From positions 1-64,000 of the forward strand of contig NZ_JASCQP010000028.1 of NCBI RefSeq assembly GCF_030010555.1: 64,000 bases of DNA, written 5' to 3'. The notes beneath the pieces are model-generated. The model worked only from the letters and a program-made list of their open reading frames with translations, did not search any database and had not been told where the DNA came from. Of the stretch, positions 1-8,676 are shown one piece after another. Position numbers and translations under genes: made by a program. How positions within the stretch are numbered: the first letter of the stretch is position 1; every line of letters begins with the position of its first letter. Source of the DNA: Halomonas rhizosphaerae. Lineage in GTDB: Bacteria > Pseudomonadota > Gammaproteobacteria > Pseudomonadales > Halomonadaceae.

Positions 1-747
1 CTGATGTTCATGGACGTGCGGGCGGCGGAGCTGACCAAGTATGCCGCCAACGCCATGCTGGCGACCAAGATCAGCTTCATGAACGAGATCGCCAATCTGG
101 CCGAGCGGCTGGGGGCCGACGTGGAGCAGGTGCGGCGCGGCATCGGCTCGGATCCGCGCATCGGCTACCAGTTCATCTACCCGGGCTGCGGCTATGGCGG
201 CTCCTGCTTCCCCAAGGACGTGCAGGCCCTCGCTCGCACCGCCAGTGACGTGGACTACCAGGCCGAGCTGCTGACCGCGGTGGAGGGCGTGAACCGGCGC
301 CAGAAGCGGACCCTGTTCACCAAGCTGGCCGGGGCCCTCGAGGGGGAACTGGCCGGCAAGACCATCGCCCTGTGGGGCCTGGCCTTCAAGCCCAACACCG
401 ACGACATGCGCGACGCGCCCAGCCGTACCCTGATGGAGGCGCTGTGGGAGGCCGGTGCCAAGGTGCAGGCCTACGACCCCGAGGCGATGAAGGAGTGCCG
501 GCGGCTCTATGGCGAGCGCGACGACCTGCTGCTGGCGGGGGATCGCATCCAGGCGGTGAAGGGCGCCGATGCCCTGGTGATCTGCACCGAGTGGAAGGAG
601 TTTCGCAGCGTGGACTTCGCTTGGCTGAAGCAGCAGCTGGCCACGGGGGTGATCGTCGACGGCCGCAACCTCTTCGAGCCGGACGCGGTCAAGGCCGCCG
701 GGCTGCTTTACTTCGCCGAGGGGCGGGGGGAGTCAATCAAAGCATGA
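1..747 (+). CDS. ugd: UDP-glucose 6-dehydrogenase, 3' part (gene enters from the left edge)
   Basis: This is the C-terminal part (about 248 codons) of an NAD-dependent UDP-glucose 6-dehydrogenase, which oxidises UDP-glucose to UDP-glucuronate in the cytoplasm for polysaccharide synthesis. The fragment holds the central domain with the catalytic cysteine motif GGSCFPKD (bases about 199-222) and the C-terminal UDP-binding domain ([16 protein letters not shown]). The reading frame is open to base 1, so the true start lies outside the window. The DNA is nearly identical to the complete gene at 18915-20267 (base 1 corresponds to 19506), until the last codons, where the two proteins end differently. 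The stop overlaps the next start as ATGA, so the downstream sugar transferase is probably translationally coupled. Confidence 0.95.
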   Translation: MMFMDVRAAELTKYAANAMLATKISFMNEIANLAERLGADVEQVRRGIGSDPRIGYQFIYPGCGYGGSCFPKDVQALARTASDVDYQAELLTAVEGVNRRQKRTLFTKLAGALEGELAGKTIALWGLAFKPNTDDMRDAPSRTLMEALWEAGAKVQAYDPEAMKECRRLYGERDDLLLAGDRIQAVKGADALVICTEWKEFRSVDFAWLKQQLATGVIVDGRNLFEPDAVKAAGLLYFAEGRGESIKA

Positions 748-2024
748 TGGATACTTCGCATTACGAGCGCCGCCACTCCCGGTGGTATGAACAGCTGCTG
801 TTGGGCCTGCCGTTTCAGCTGTTGGGACTCCTGGTGGTTCTGCTGTTGCCGGGTCTGGAGCGCTGGGGGTGGGAGTTTTGGTTACGGTTGCAGGAAACCC
901 ATAGTAATACATTGATTGCGATTGCTTTTTCTTTCATTTCCTCGGTGCTGACGCAACGGCGCATGTCGCGTTTTCCAGGGGCGCATATCGCAGCATACAT
1001 ATTGCCTACCGTGACAAGTATGTTCATGCTCTCGGTGGCTTTTCTGTTTTTCACACGTGAGGGTTACTCGCGTCAGGTGTTGTTCGAGGGGTATCTGCTC
1101 ACGTTGGTGTGGTGCTTTGGCGGCTATTTTTTGGGGCGACGTTTTCGGCAATTGAAGATTGCCATGGTTCCCTTGGGCGAGGCGTCGAATCTGGCATCGT
1201 TAAACGGTATCGATATCCGCCCGCTCCTTGGCCCCAAGTTGGAAGGTGTGCGATATGACGGTGTAGTGGCCGACCTTCGCTCGCCAGAGCTTACCCCCGA
1301 GTGGGAACGTTTTCTGGCACGCTGCACGCTCAATCGCATACCCGTTTACCACGTGAAGCAGCTCAGCGAATCGCTTACGGGCCGCGTGCAGATCGATCAC
1401 CTGGCAGAAAACGAGTTTGGTACCCTGCTGCCCAACCCGCTGTATGCCGGCTTCAAGCGGCTGATTGATATGTTTGCCGTGTTGCTGACTTTGCCGATTA
1501 CTTTGCCCCTCATGCTGCTGACGGCCATTGCCGTAAAGGTGGATAGCCCCGGGCCAGTGCTGTTCACTCAACAGCGGGTGGGGCAGGGCAACCGCAACTA
1601 CACCATCTACAAGTTCCGCAGCATGTGTGAGGACTCCGAGAAGGAGGGGGCCCAGTTCGCCCAGGCTGGCGATATGCGCGTGACGCGGGTGGGGCGTGTC
1701 ATTCGCAAGTCGCGCCTGGACGAGCTACCGCAGTTTATCAATGTGCTCAAGGGCGACATGAGCCTGATCGGCCCCCGGCCGGAGCAGCGCGCCTTCGTGG
1801 AACAGTTCGAGGAAGAGATTCCGTTCTACATCTACCGGCATGTCGTCAAGCCCGGTATCAGCGGCTGGGCCCAGGTTGTACAGGGTTATGCCAGCGATGC
1901 AGACGATACCCGCGTTAAGGTGCAGCACGACTTCTACTACATCAAGCACTTCTCGCTGTGGTTGGATGTGCTGATCGTGTTCAAGACCCTCAAGACGATC
2001 CTGACAGGGTTCGGAGCCAGGTAG
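744..2024 (+). CDS. Undecaprenyl-phosphate sugar phosphotransferase (WcaJ/WbaP type)
   Basis: A 426-residue polyprenyl glycosylphosphotransferase. It should transfer a sugar-1-phosphate from a UDP-sugar to undecaprenyl phosphate at the inner membrane, starting a repeat unit. About four hydrophobic segments fill residues 15-135. A soluble domain follows, then a fifth membrane segment near residue 245, then the bacterial sugar transferase domain with [24 protein letters not shown] and PGISGWAQV. The start is the ATG in the ATGA overlap with ugd. A strong terminator follows directly. The sugar cannot be read from sequence; glucose or galactose is usual for the family. A second, shorter initiating transferase lies at 44788, so the locus may prime two different glycans. 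Confidence 0.9.
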   Translation: MMDTSHYERRHSRWYEQLLLGLPFQLLGLLVVLLLPGLERWGWEFWLRLQETHSNTLIAIAFSFISSVLTQRRMSRFPGAHIAAYILPTVTSMFMLSVAFLFFTREGYSRQVLFEGYLLTLVWCFGGYFLGRRFRQLKIAMVPLGEASNLASLNGIDIRPLLGPKLEGVRYDGVVADLRSPELTPEWERFLARCTLNRIPVYHVKQLSESLTGRVQIDHLAENEFGTLLPNPLYAGFKRLIDMFAVLLTLPITLPLMLLTAIAVKVDSPGPVLFTQQRVGQGNRNYTIYKFRSMCEDSEKEGAQFAQAGDMRVTRVGRVIRKSRLDELPQFINVLKGDMSLIGPRPEQRAFVEQFEEEIPFYIYRHVVKPGISGWAQVVQGYASDADDTRVKVQHDFYYIKHFSLWLDVLIVFKTLKTILTGFGAR

Positions 2025-2046
2025 ACTGCTCTTGTTATTCACTGGA

Positions 2047-2089
2047 ACAAGGCCGCCGGAGCGCTCTGGGTGGCGGCCTTGTCGTTTTT
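2047..2089 (+). terminator. Rho-independent terminator after the sugar transferase gene
   Basis: A perfect 11-bp stem (ACAAGGCCGCC at 2047-2057, GGCGGCCTTGT at 2072-2082) with a 14-nt loop is followed by CGTTTTT. It starts 22 nt after the stop of the sugar transferase gene and separates the ugd-transferase unit from galE. Confidence 0.85.
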
Positions 2090-2153
2090 GCCTTTTGCTT
2101 TGCGGGATTGGCCTTTACACTGGCGGTGAAATTTTCAAATTAAGAGGATAGCC

Positions 2154-3170
2154 ATGGCCATTCTGGTCACCGGCGGTGCCGGCTATATTGGCTCCCACAC
2201 CGTGCTGGCCCTTCTAGAGGCCGACGCGGATGTTGTTGTGCTAGACAACTACTGCAACAGTTCTCCTGAGTCGCTGGCACGGGTCGAACAGCTGACAGGG
2301 CGAAGCGTCATGCGTGTGGAAGGTGACGTGCGTGACAGGGTGCTGCTGGAGCGCCTGTTTGCTGGCCATGAGATCGAGTCCGTTGTCCATTTTGCTGGGC
2401 TGAAAGCGGTGGGGGAGAGCGTTGCAAAGCCGCTGTCCTACTACGAGAACAACGTCTATGGTACCTTGCAGCTGTGCCAAGCCATGGCCGACGCTGGCGT
2501 GTTTCGCTTGGTGTTCAGCTCGTCGGCGACGGTCTACGGCGAGCCCGAGACAATGCCGGTTCACGAAGGGCTTCCCACCGGACAGCCGACCAACCCTTAT
2601 GGCACTTCCAAACTGATGGCCGAACGGGTGATGCAGGATCTTTGTGTGTCGGATGACCGATGGTCGGTGGCGCTGCTTCGCTACTTCAACCCGGTGGGGG
2701 CCCATGAGAGCGGCCGCATTGGCGAAGACCCGCGGGGCATTCCCAACAACCTGCTGCCCTATATCAGCCAGGTGGCTGTGGGGCGTCGTGAGAAGCTCTC
2801 CATCTATGGCGATGACTACCCAACGCAGGATGGAACCGGAGTACGCGATTACATCCATGTGATGGACCTGGCTGGAGGACACCTTGCCGCTCTGGAGGCC
2901 TTGCAGGCTCGCGAGGGCGCTCATGTGTGGAACCTGGGCACGGGGCGGGGGTACTCAGTCATGGAGATGATCCGAGCTTTCGAGAAAGCCTCCGGCAAGC
3001 CCGTTCCATACACCGTGGTGCCGCGCCGTCCGGGCGATATTGCACAATGCTGGGCCGATCCCACGAAGGCGGCAAGCGAGCTAGGCTGGAGGGCCGAGCG
3101 GGGGCTAGAAACGATGATGGCCGACGCTTGGCGCTGGCAGTTGCTTAACCCACGAGGGTTTTCGACTTAG
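2154..3170 (+). CDS. galE: UDP-glucose 4-epimerase
   Basis: A 338-residue short-chain dehydrogenase/reductase-type epimerase interconverting UDP-glucose and UDP-galactose in the cytoplasm. It shows the NAD-binding GGAGYIGSH at residues 7-15, the SSATVYGEP segment, the catalytic pair in NPYGTSK (Tyr and Lys), and the GalE-typical [12 protein letters not shown] and [11 protein letters not shown]. Length matches the E. coli family (338). AAGAGGA lies 6 nt before the ATG. It stands alone after the terminator and would supply UDP-Gal, or precursors derived from it, to the neighbouring polysaccharide genes. Confidence 0.95.
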   Translation: MAILVTGGAGYIGSHTVLALLEADADVVVLDNYCNSSPESLARVEQLTGRSVMRVEGDVRDRVLLERLFAGHEIESVVHFAGLKAVGESVAKPLSYYENNVYGTLQLCQAMADAGVFRLVFSSSATVYGEPETMPVHEGLPTGQPTNPYGTSKLMAERVMQDLCVSDDRWSVALLRYFNPVGAHESGRIGEDPRGIPNNLLPYISQVAVGRREKLSIYGDDYPTQDGTGVRDYIHVMDLAGGHLAALEALQAREGAHVWNLGTGRGYSVMEMIRAFEKASGKPVPYTVVPRRPGDIAQCWADPTKAASELGWRAERGLETMMADAWRWQLLNPRGFST

Positions 3171-3433
3171 CGACGTGGTGTCGGCTGACTGGACAGGGCT
3201 ATCTCGCGATCAAGTTATCGATGCAGCAGGGCACCGCCAACGGAGGTGATATTGCGCCTGTCAAAACCGGCGGTGACCTGGGGGCCTTTACAGCGTGAGA
3301 AGAAGACGGTCGGCTTAGTGAATTTCGTCATGATGCCGGATGTGATTACTTCCTTCTCAAGCTCTTGAACTATAACTTTTCTCGGCCGCCTGCTGCATGT
3401 TTGGTGTATTTTCCGGCTAGTAGCGTCGCCGTA
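3171..3433. other. Intergenic region between convergent galE and cysQ
   Basis: 263 bases between two converging genes. I see no credible gene, RNA or strong hairpin with a T-run. Reading frames that cross it from the plus strand are shadows of cysQ. Confidence 0.6.
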
Positions 3434-4207
<774 letters not shown>

Positions 4208-4234
4208 CTTTTGTCTTCCTTTCAGGTTTTAAAG

Positions 4235-4351
4235 CTTGAAGCTTGAAGCCGGAAGCTGGAAGAAACCCCAAGGCATCATGCTGAGGGGGTATGCCGCAAA
4301 GCTGCAGTCTTCCAGCTTCCAGGCGCGAAGCGCCACTCTTCCAGCTTCAAG
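4235..4351. repeat. Heptamer-repeat element A (no cargo), between cysQ and cysNC
   Basis: The left arm has four tandem heptamers on the plus strand (CTTGAAG, CTTGAAG, CCGGAAG, CTGGAAG; 4235-4262) followed by AAACCCCAA. The right arm has the complementary type: CTTCCAG twice (4309-4322), a hairpin core GCGCGAAGCGCC (4323-4334), ACT, then CTTCCAG and CTTCAAG (4338-4351). The arms are inverted relative to each other, with only 46 bp between them. The last heptamer contains the cysNC stop codon (4347-4349). Element B at 6273-6771 has the same architecture but carries a gene. Confidence 0.8.
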
Positions 4352-6251
4352 AGACTATCTGGCGCTCGCGTAGGAGCGCGATGATGGCATCGGCGGCTTC
4401 GTCGCTGCTCATCGCCTGGGTCTTGATGTGCAGGTCCGGGGTTTCCGGCGGCTCGTAGGCGGAGTCGATGCCGGTGAAGTTCTTCAGCTCGCCGCGCCGC
4501 GCCTTGCGATAGAGCCCCTTGGGATCCCGCTCCTCGGCGACATCCAGCGGGGTGTCGACGAAGACCTCGATGAACTCGCCCTCTTCCACCAGGTCGCGGG
4601 CCAGCTGGCGCTCGCTGCGGAAGGGCGAGATGAAGGCGGTCAGCACGATCAGCCCGGCATCGACCATCAGCCTGGCCACCTCGCCCACGCGGCGGATGTT
4701 CTCGACGCGATCGGCGTCGGTGAAGCCCAGGTCGCGGTTGAGGCCGTGGCGCACGTTGTCGCCATCCAGCAGGTAGGTGTGCTGGCCGGCGGCGTGCAGC
4801 TTCTTCTCCACCAAGTTGGCGATGGTCGACTTGCCGGCGCCGGAGAGGCCGGTGAACCACAGCACCGCGGGCTGCTGGGCCTTGGAGAGGGCGCGCGCCT
4901 GCTTGTCGATATCCACGTGCTGCATGTGGATGTTCTGGCTGCGCCGCAGGGCGAAGTGCAGCATGCCGGCGCCGACCGTGTTGTTGGTCATGCGGTCGAT
5001 GAGGATGAAGCCGCCGGTGTCCTGGCTCTCCTGGTAGGGATCGAAGGCCACGGGCTTGTTGAGGCTCAGCGTACAGATGCCGATGCCGTTCAAGTCCAGC
5101 TGCTTGGCCGCGGCGTGCTCCAGGGTGTTCACGTTCACCTGGTACTTGATATCGGTGACGGTGGCCGAGACGGTCTGGGTGCCCAGCTTCATCAGGTAGG
5201 GGCGGCCGGGCAGCAGCGGCTGCTCGTGCATCCACACCACGGTGGTCTCGAACTGGTCGGCGGTCTGGCTCGGCTGTTCGACGCCGGAGATGATATCGCC
5301 GCGCGAGATATCGATCTCGTCGTTCAGCAGCAGGGTGATGGACTGCCCGGCCACGGCCTCGTCGAGGTCGCCGTCGAAGGTGTAGATCCGCGATACCGTG
5401 CTGGTCTTGCCGGAGGGCTGCACGCGGATGGCGTCGCCGGGCTTGACCGTGCCGCTGGTCACCATGCCGGTGAAGCCGCGGAAATCCAGGTTGGGGCGGT
5501 TGACCCACTGCACGGGCAGGCGGAAGGGGTCGCGCTGCAGGCGCTCGTCGTCGACTTCCACGGTCTCCAGGTAGGCCATCAGGGTGGGGCCGTGGTACCA
5601 GGGCATGTGGTGGCCGTGCTCGATGACGTTGTCGCCCTTGAGCGCCGACATGGGGATGAAGGTGATCGACTCGAGCCCTAACTGCTTGGCGAAGGCCCGG
5701 TACTCCTCGACGATCTCGTCATAGCGCTCTTTCGAGTAGTCCACCAGGTCCATCTTGTTGATCGCCACTACCACCTGGCGCATGCCGATCAGCGACATCA
5801 GGAAGCTGTGGCGGCGGGTCTGGGTAAGGATGCCGTGACGGGCATCGACCATCAGGATGGCGGCGTCGGCATTGGAGGCGCCGGTCACCATGTTGCGGGT
5901 GTACTGCTCGTGCCCCGGGGTGTCGGCAACGATGAACTTGCGCTTGTCGGTGGAGAAGAAGCGATAGGCCACGTCGATGGTGATGCCCTGCTCGCGTTCG
6001 GCGGCCAGGCCATCGACCAGCAGGGCGAAGTCCATCTCGCTACCCTGGGTGCCGTACTTCTTCGAGTCTGCTTCGATGGCGGCCAGCTGGTCCTCGAACA
6101 GCAGCTTGGACTCGAACAGCAGGCGGCCGATCAGCGTGCTCTTGCCGTCGTCCACGCTGCCGCAGGTGATGAAGCGGAGCAGGCCCTTGTGTTCGTGGGA
6201 CTTGAGGTAGCCCGCGATATCCTCGGCGATCATGTCGGATGAATGTGCCAT
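4347..6251 (-). CDS. cysNC: Bifunctional sulfate adenylyltransferase large subunit / APS kinase (CysNC)
   Basis: A 634-residue fusion. The N-terminal GTPase part (CysN) drives ATP sulfurylase with CysD: P-loop GSVDDGKST (residues 31-39), DTPGHEQY (about 112), NKMDLVD. The C-terminal APS kinase (CysC) has its own P-loop GLSGAGKST near residue 468 and makes PAPS. I start at the ATG giving [12 protein letters not shown] longer open frame adds 17 residues beginning MGFLPAS, but those codons are the heptamer repeat upstream and are not protein-like. The gene lies downstream of cysD on the same strand, with a repeat element and a four-helix gene between them, which is unusual for a cysDNC unit. PAPS could serve sulfate reduction or polysaccharide sulfation; I see no sulfotransferase here. 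Confidence 0.93.
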   Translation of the reverse strand: MAHSSDMIAEDIAGYLKSHEHKGLLRFITCGSVDDGKSTLIGRLLFESKLLFEDQLAAIEADSKKYGTQGSEMDFALLVDGLAAEREQGITIDVAYRFFSTDKRKFIVADTPGHEQYTRNMVTGASNADAAILMVDARHGILTQTRRHSFLMSLIGMRQVVVAINKMDLVDYSKERYDEIVEEYRAFAKQLGLESITFIPMSALKGDNVIEHGHHMPWYHGPTLMAYLETVEVDDERLQRDPFRLPVQWVNRPNLDFRGFTGMVTSGTVKPGDAIRVQPSGKTSTVSRIYTFDGDLDEAVAGQSITLLLNDEIDISRGDIISGVEQPSQTADQFETTVVWMHEQPLLPGRPYLMKLGTQTVSATVTDIKYQVNVNTLEHAAAKQLDLNGIGICTLSLNKPVAFDPYQESQDTGGFILIDRMTNNTVGAGMLHFALRRSQNIHMQHVDIDKQARALSKAQQPAVLWFTGLSGAGKSTIANLVEKKLHAAGQHTYLLDGDNVRHGLNRDLGFTDADRVENIRRVGEVARLMVDAGLIVLTAFISPFRSERQLARDLVEEGEFIEVFVDTPLDVAEERDPKGLYRKARRGELKNFTGIDSAYEPPETPDLHIKTQAMSSDEAADAIIALLRERQIVS

Positions 6252-6272
6252 GCCAAACCCTTTAGCTATAAG

Positions 6273-6771
6273 CTGGAAGCTTGAAGCTGGAAGAAATCCC
6301 AACCCCGCAGCCTCGCAGCCGATTCATTCGTTGGTGAGCTTGCCGATCAGCCCGGAGAGCATGGCGGCAATCTCCCGTGTTTCCTGTATCCAACGGCTAC
6401 CACTGGCTTTGTCGATGTAGCCTATGTCGATGCCGATGTAGATCTGTGTTCTCAGCTCGGCGCATGATCCCTTGGCAATCAGCAGAAAATGTCGCTTGTC
6501 CTTTGGTGTGCCACGGGTCATGCCTTCCGCGATGTTGCTGGGCACCGAAAGCCCGGAGCGCGTGATCTGGTCCTTGAAGCCGAAATCGCGCAGATCACGC
6601 ATTGACTTGTATAGCTCCGACGAGAGTCTTGCTGACCGCTTCCACACCTGAAGCTTCTCGAAATCCATCCCCAACTCCTCAGCTCTATAGCTACCTCTGA
6701 AGAGTAGGCCAAGAGCCAATGCGGTTTTCTTCCAGCTTCCAGGCGCGAAGCGCCGCTCTTCCAGCTTCCAG
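6273..6771. mobile_element. Heptamer-repeat element B carrying a four-helix-bundle gene
   Basis: The left arm is CTGGAAG, CTTGAAG, CTGGAAG (6273-6293) followed by AAATCCCAA. The right arm is CTTCCAG twice (6729-6742), GCGCGAAGCGCC (6743-6754), GCT, and CTTCCAG twice (6758-6771). The arms are inverted and enclose the gene at 6324-6668. The layout equals element A base for base around the hairpin core, so A looks like an empty or internally deleted copy. Calling it mobile is inference from two copies at different sites and from interruption of cysD-cysNC. No transposase is present and no target-site duplication is evident. Confidence 0.5.
6324..6668 (-). CDS. Four-helix-bundle protein (S23 / 23S rRNA intervening-sequence family)
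   Basis: A 114-residue helical protein with the family's typical pattern: MDFEKLQVWKRSARLS at the start, KDQITRSGLSVPSNIAEG in the middle and a helical C-terminus. Members were first found encoded in 23S rRNA intervening sequences and are related to the Avd accessory protein of diversity-generating retroelements; most occur alone and their function is unknown. I start at the ATG at 6668 because GAGGAG lies about 8 nt upstream; a longer frame would begin in unrelated sequence. It sits between cysD and cysNC on the same strand, inside inverted heptamer arrays, so it is probably cargo of a repeat element and not part of sulfate metabolism. Confidence 0.85.
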   Translation of the reverse strand: MDFEKLQVWKRSARLSSELYKSMRDLRDFGFKDQITRSGLSVPSNIAEGMTRGTPKDKRHFLLIAKGSCAELRTQIYIGIDIGYIDKASGSRWIQETREIAAMLSGLIGKLTNE

Positions 6772-6776
6772 CTCTT

Positions 6777-6795
6777 CTAGGCGCTCCACGCCTAG
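6777..6795. repeat. Short hairpin overlapping the cysD stop
   Basis: A 7-bp stem (CTAGGCG at 6777-6783, CGCCTAG at 6789-6795) with a 5-nt loop overlaps the cysD stop codon and adjoins element B. There is no T-run in the cysD direction, so it is more likely an RNA-processing or stability hairpin, or a relic of the insertion edge, than a terminator. Confidence 0.4.
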
Positions 6796-7694
6796 AAGTA
6801 CCCCTCTTGCTTCTTCTTCTCCATCGATGCGGCGCTGTCATGGTCGATCACCCGACCCTGGCGCTCGGAGGTATTGGTCAGCAGCATCTCTTGGATGATC
6901 GCCGGCAGGGTGTCGGCCTCGGATTCGATGGCGCCGGTCAGCGGGTAGCAGCCCAGGGTGCGGAAGCGCACCTTGCGCATCATCGGCACCTCGCCCGGCT
7001 CCAGCGGCATGCGCTCGTCGTCGACCATGATCAAAGCCCCGTCGCGCTCCACCACCGGGCGCTCGGCGGCATAGTAGAGGGGCACGATGGGAATGTCCTG
7101 CAGGTAGATGTATTGCCAGATATCCAGCTCGGTCCAATTGGAGAGCGGGAAGACGCGAATTGACTCGCCCTTGTGCTTGCGAGTATTGAACAGCTTCCAC
7201 AGCTCCGGACGCTGATTCTTCGGGTCCCAACGGTGCTGGGAGGTGCGGAAGGAGAAGATGCGCTCCTTGGCGCGGGACTTCTCCTCGTCGCGACGCGCGC
7301 CACCGAAGGCGGCGTCGAAATCGTACTTGTCCAGCGCCTGCTTGAGGCCCTCGGTCTTCATCACGTCGGTGTGGATCGCCGAGCCGTGGGTGAAGGGGTT
7401 GATGTCCTTCTCGACGCCCTCGGGGTTGATGTGCACGATCAGGTCCATGCCGATCTCTTCGGCCATGCGGTCGCGGAATTCGTACATGGCCCGGAACTTC
7501 CAGCGCGTATCGACGTGCAGCAGCGGGAAGGGGGGCGGGGAGGGCGCGAAGGCCTTGCGCGCCAGGTGCAGCATCACCGCGCTGTCCTTGCCGACGGAGT
7601 AGAGCATCACCGGGTTCTCGGTCTCCGAGACCACCTCGCGCATGATCTGGATGCTCTCGGCCTCGAGCCGTTGAAGATGGGTGAGTGTCGTCAT
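6792..7694 (-). CDS. cysD: Sulfate adenylyltransferase small subunit (CysD)
   Basis: A 300-residue ATP-PPase-fold enzyme that forms APS from ATP and sulfate together with the CysN GTPase. It has the PP-loop variant [10 protein letters not shown] (residues 33-42), [19 protein letters not shown], and TELDIWQYI, all typical of CysD. Length equals the family (about 302). It opens the recognisable cys genes; cysNC follows 540 bp downstream after the heptamer element and four-helix gene. Only 38 bp separate it from an upstream same-strand transposase-derived gene, so a promoter of its own would have to overlap that gene or the palindrome at 7741-7761. Confidence 0.95.
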   Translation of the reverse strand: MTTLTHLQRLEAESIQIMREVVSETENPVMLYSVGKDSAVMLHLARKAFAPSPPPFPLLHVDTRWKFRAMYEFRDRMAEEIGMDLIVHINPEGVEKDINPFTHGSAIHTDVMKTEGLKQALDKYDFDAAFGGARRDEEKSRAKERIFSFRTSQHRWDPKNQRPELWKLFNTRKHKGESIRVFPLSNWTELDIWQYIYLQDIPIVPLYYAAERPVVERDGALIMVDDERMPLEPGEVPMMRKVRFRTLGCYPLTGAIESEADTLPAIIQEMLLTNTSERQGRVIDHDSAASMEKKKQEGYF

Positions 7695-7732
7695 CGTCTA
7701 TCCATGCAAAGGAGTGATTGGGGGCAGCCGCC

Positions 7733-8533
7733 TCAGCGACCCTTGGGGTCTGACCCCAAGGAAAGGTTCGGTGGTACGTTGATCAGGTGAAACTCGGGGT
7801 GATCCGCAAGCCAGGCCTGGATCTCCGGGCTGGCCTGAAATAAGGCGCCTCGGAAGAGCAGGGCGACGGGGGCCTCGGCAGCGAGCCGGTCGAACAGCGC
7901 CAGGTAGTCGTCGGCTCGGGGTGGTGATGCCAGGCAGCGGGTGTAGAGGGCGCCACGCTTGCCGTGCAGGTACAGTTGGTAGCGGCGGGGGGCACCCACT
8001 GCCGACTTTGCCGGCACCGCCACGCGAACGCCACCCTCCCAACTGCCTCCGCCGGCCTTATGGGTCTGCTCGAGCACTGGTTGCACCTGCTGGCGATACC
8101 AGCGGCCGGCGGTGGAGCGCCTGCGCGCCAGGCCGTCCAGCGGCAGCGGGGCCGGCTTGAGGCCCTGGGCCTCAAGCCAGTGCTCGATGGCTCGCGGCGA
8201 TACCCTGTGTCCTTCGCTCGCCAGTGCATCCGCCAGGGCGCTGCTGCTCCAGGCCGGGTCGGTCGTCTCTGGGTGCGAGGCCAACAGGGCCGTCAAGGTG
8301 CCCTGAGCCACTTCACCTAGCCGCTCAGCCTGGCCCACCTTGCGGCCACGCCGGCGTACCGGCACGGCCTCCCAGCCGCCTTGCCGGAAGGCCTTCCAGG
8401 CCGCCGATACCGTGGGCGCGGAGAGCCCGGTCTGCCTGGCCACCTCAGCCACGGTATGACCATCCAGACGCAGCCGAACGGCTTCCAGGCGACGCTCGTT
8501 CAGCATTTCAGGCGATAAATGTTTAGTGATCAA
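7733..8533 (-). CDS. Transposase-derived HTH protein (IS630-like, catalytic residues lost)
   Basis: 266 residues. Residues 15-65 look like the IS630-family HTH (DGHTVAEVARQTGLSAPTVS, then FRQGGWEAV), and residues 70-125 like its winged helix (WSSSALADALASEGHRVSP). The rest follows a DDE_3 layout, but the site expected as LxxDNAxxH reads LLFRGALFQASPEIQAWL, so the acid, Asn and His are gone. The terminal block expected to hold the last glutamate is cut short after NVPPN by a palindrome that supplies the final codons and sits just before the stop. Start uncertain: TTG at 8533 or ATG at 8506. It is directly upstream of cysD on the same strand. It could be a decaying relic or an exapted DNA-binding protein. 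Confidence 0.6.
   Translation of the reverse strand: MITKHLSPEMLNERRLEAVRLRLDGHTVAEVARQTGLSAPTVSAAWKAFRQGGWEAVPVRRRGRKVGQAERLGEVAQGTLTALLASHPETTDPAWSSSALADALASEGHRVSPRAIEHWLEAQGLKPAPLPLDGLARRRSTAGRWYRQQVQPVLEQTHKAGGGSWEGGVRVAVPAKSAVGAPRRYQLYLHGKRGALYTRCLASPPRADDYLALFDRLAAEAPVALLFRGALFQASPEIQAWLADHPEFHLINVPPNLSLGSDPKGR
7741..7761. repeat. REP-like palindrome at the 3' end of the transposase-derived gene
   Basis: CCTTGGGGT / ACCCCAAGG flank a 3-nt CTG, making a perfect 9-bp stem that can extend by one pair. Palindromes built around GGGGTC-GACCCC are common dispersed repeats in proteobacteria. Here it encodes the last residues (GSDPKG) of the truncated transposase-like protein and lies 47 bp before the cysD start. 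Confidence 0.6.
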
Positions 8534-8676
8534 TGATTCACCAACATGTTGACTATAAAAGAAAATATAATGACATGTGAAAAGAGGATAACCCTTGATT
8601 CGACATCATCATAAAAGCCCCAGTAGAATCCCACAAGCCGCGAATTCCAACCCGGACCCCTCAAGGACGAGCGATC

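Noticed and set aside
4428..5681. 417-codon plus-strand frame over cysNC
   Set aside because: Antisense artefact of GC-rich codon use in cysNC.
6252..6302. N-terminal extension of CysNC beginning MGFLPAS
   Set aside because: The codons are the heptamer repeat upstream. The same phrase appears before cysQ, and homologues start at MAHSS-like sequence.
6324..6668. 23S rRNA intervening sequence
   Set aside because: The protein family is right, but no rRNA sequence surrounds it.
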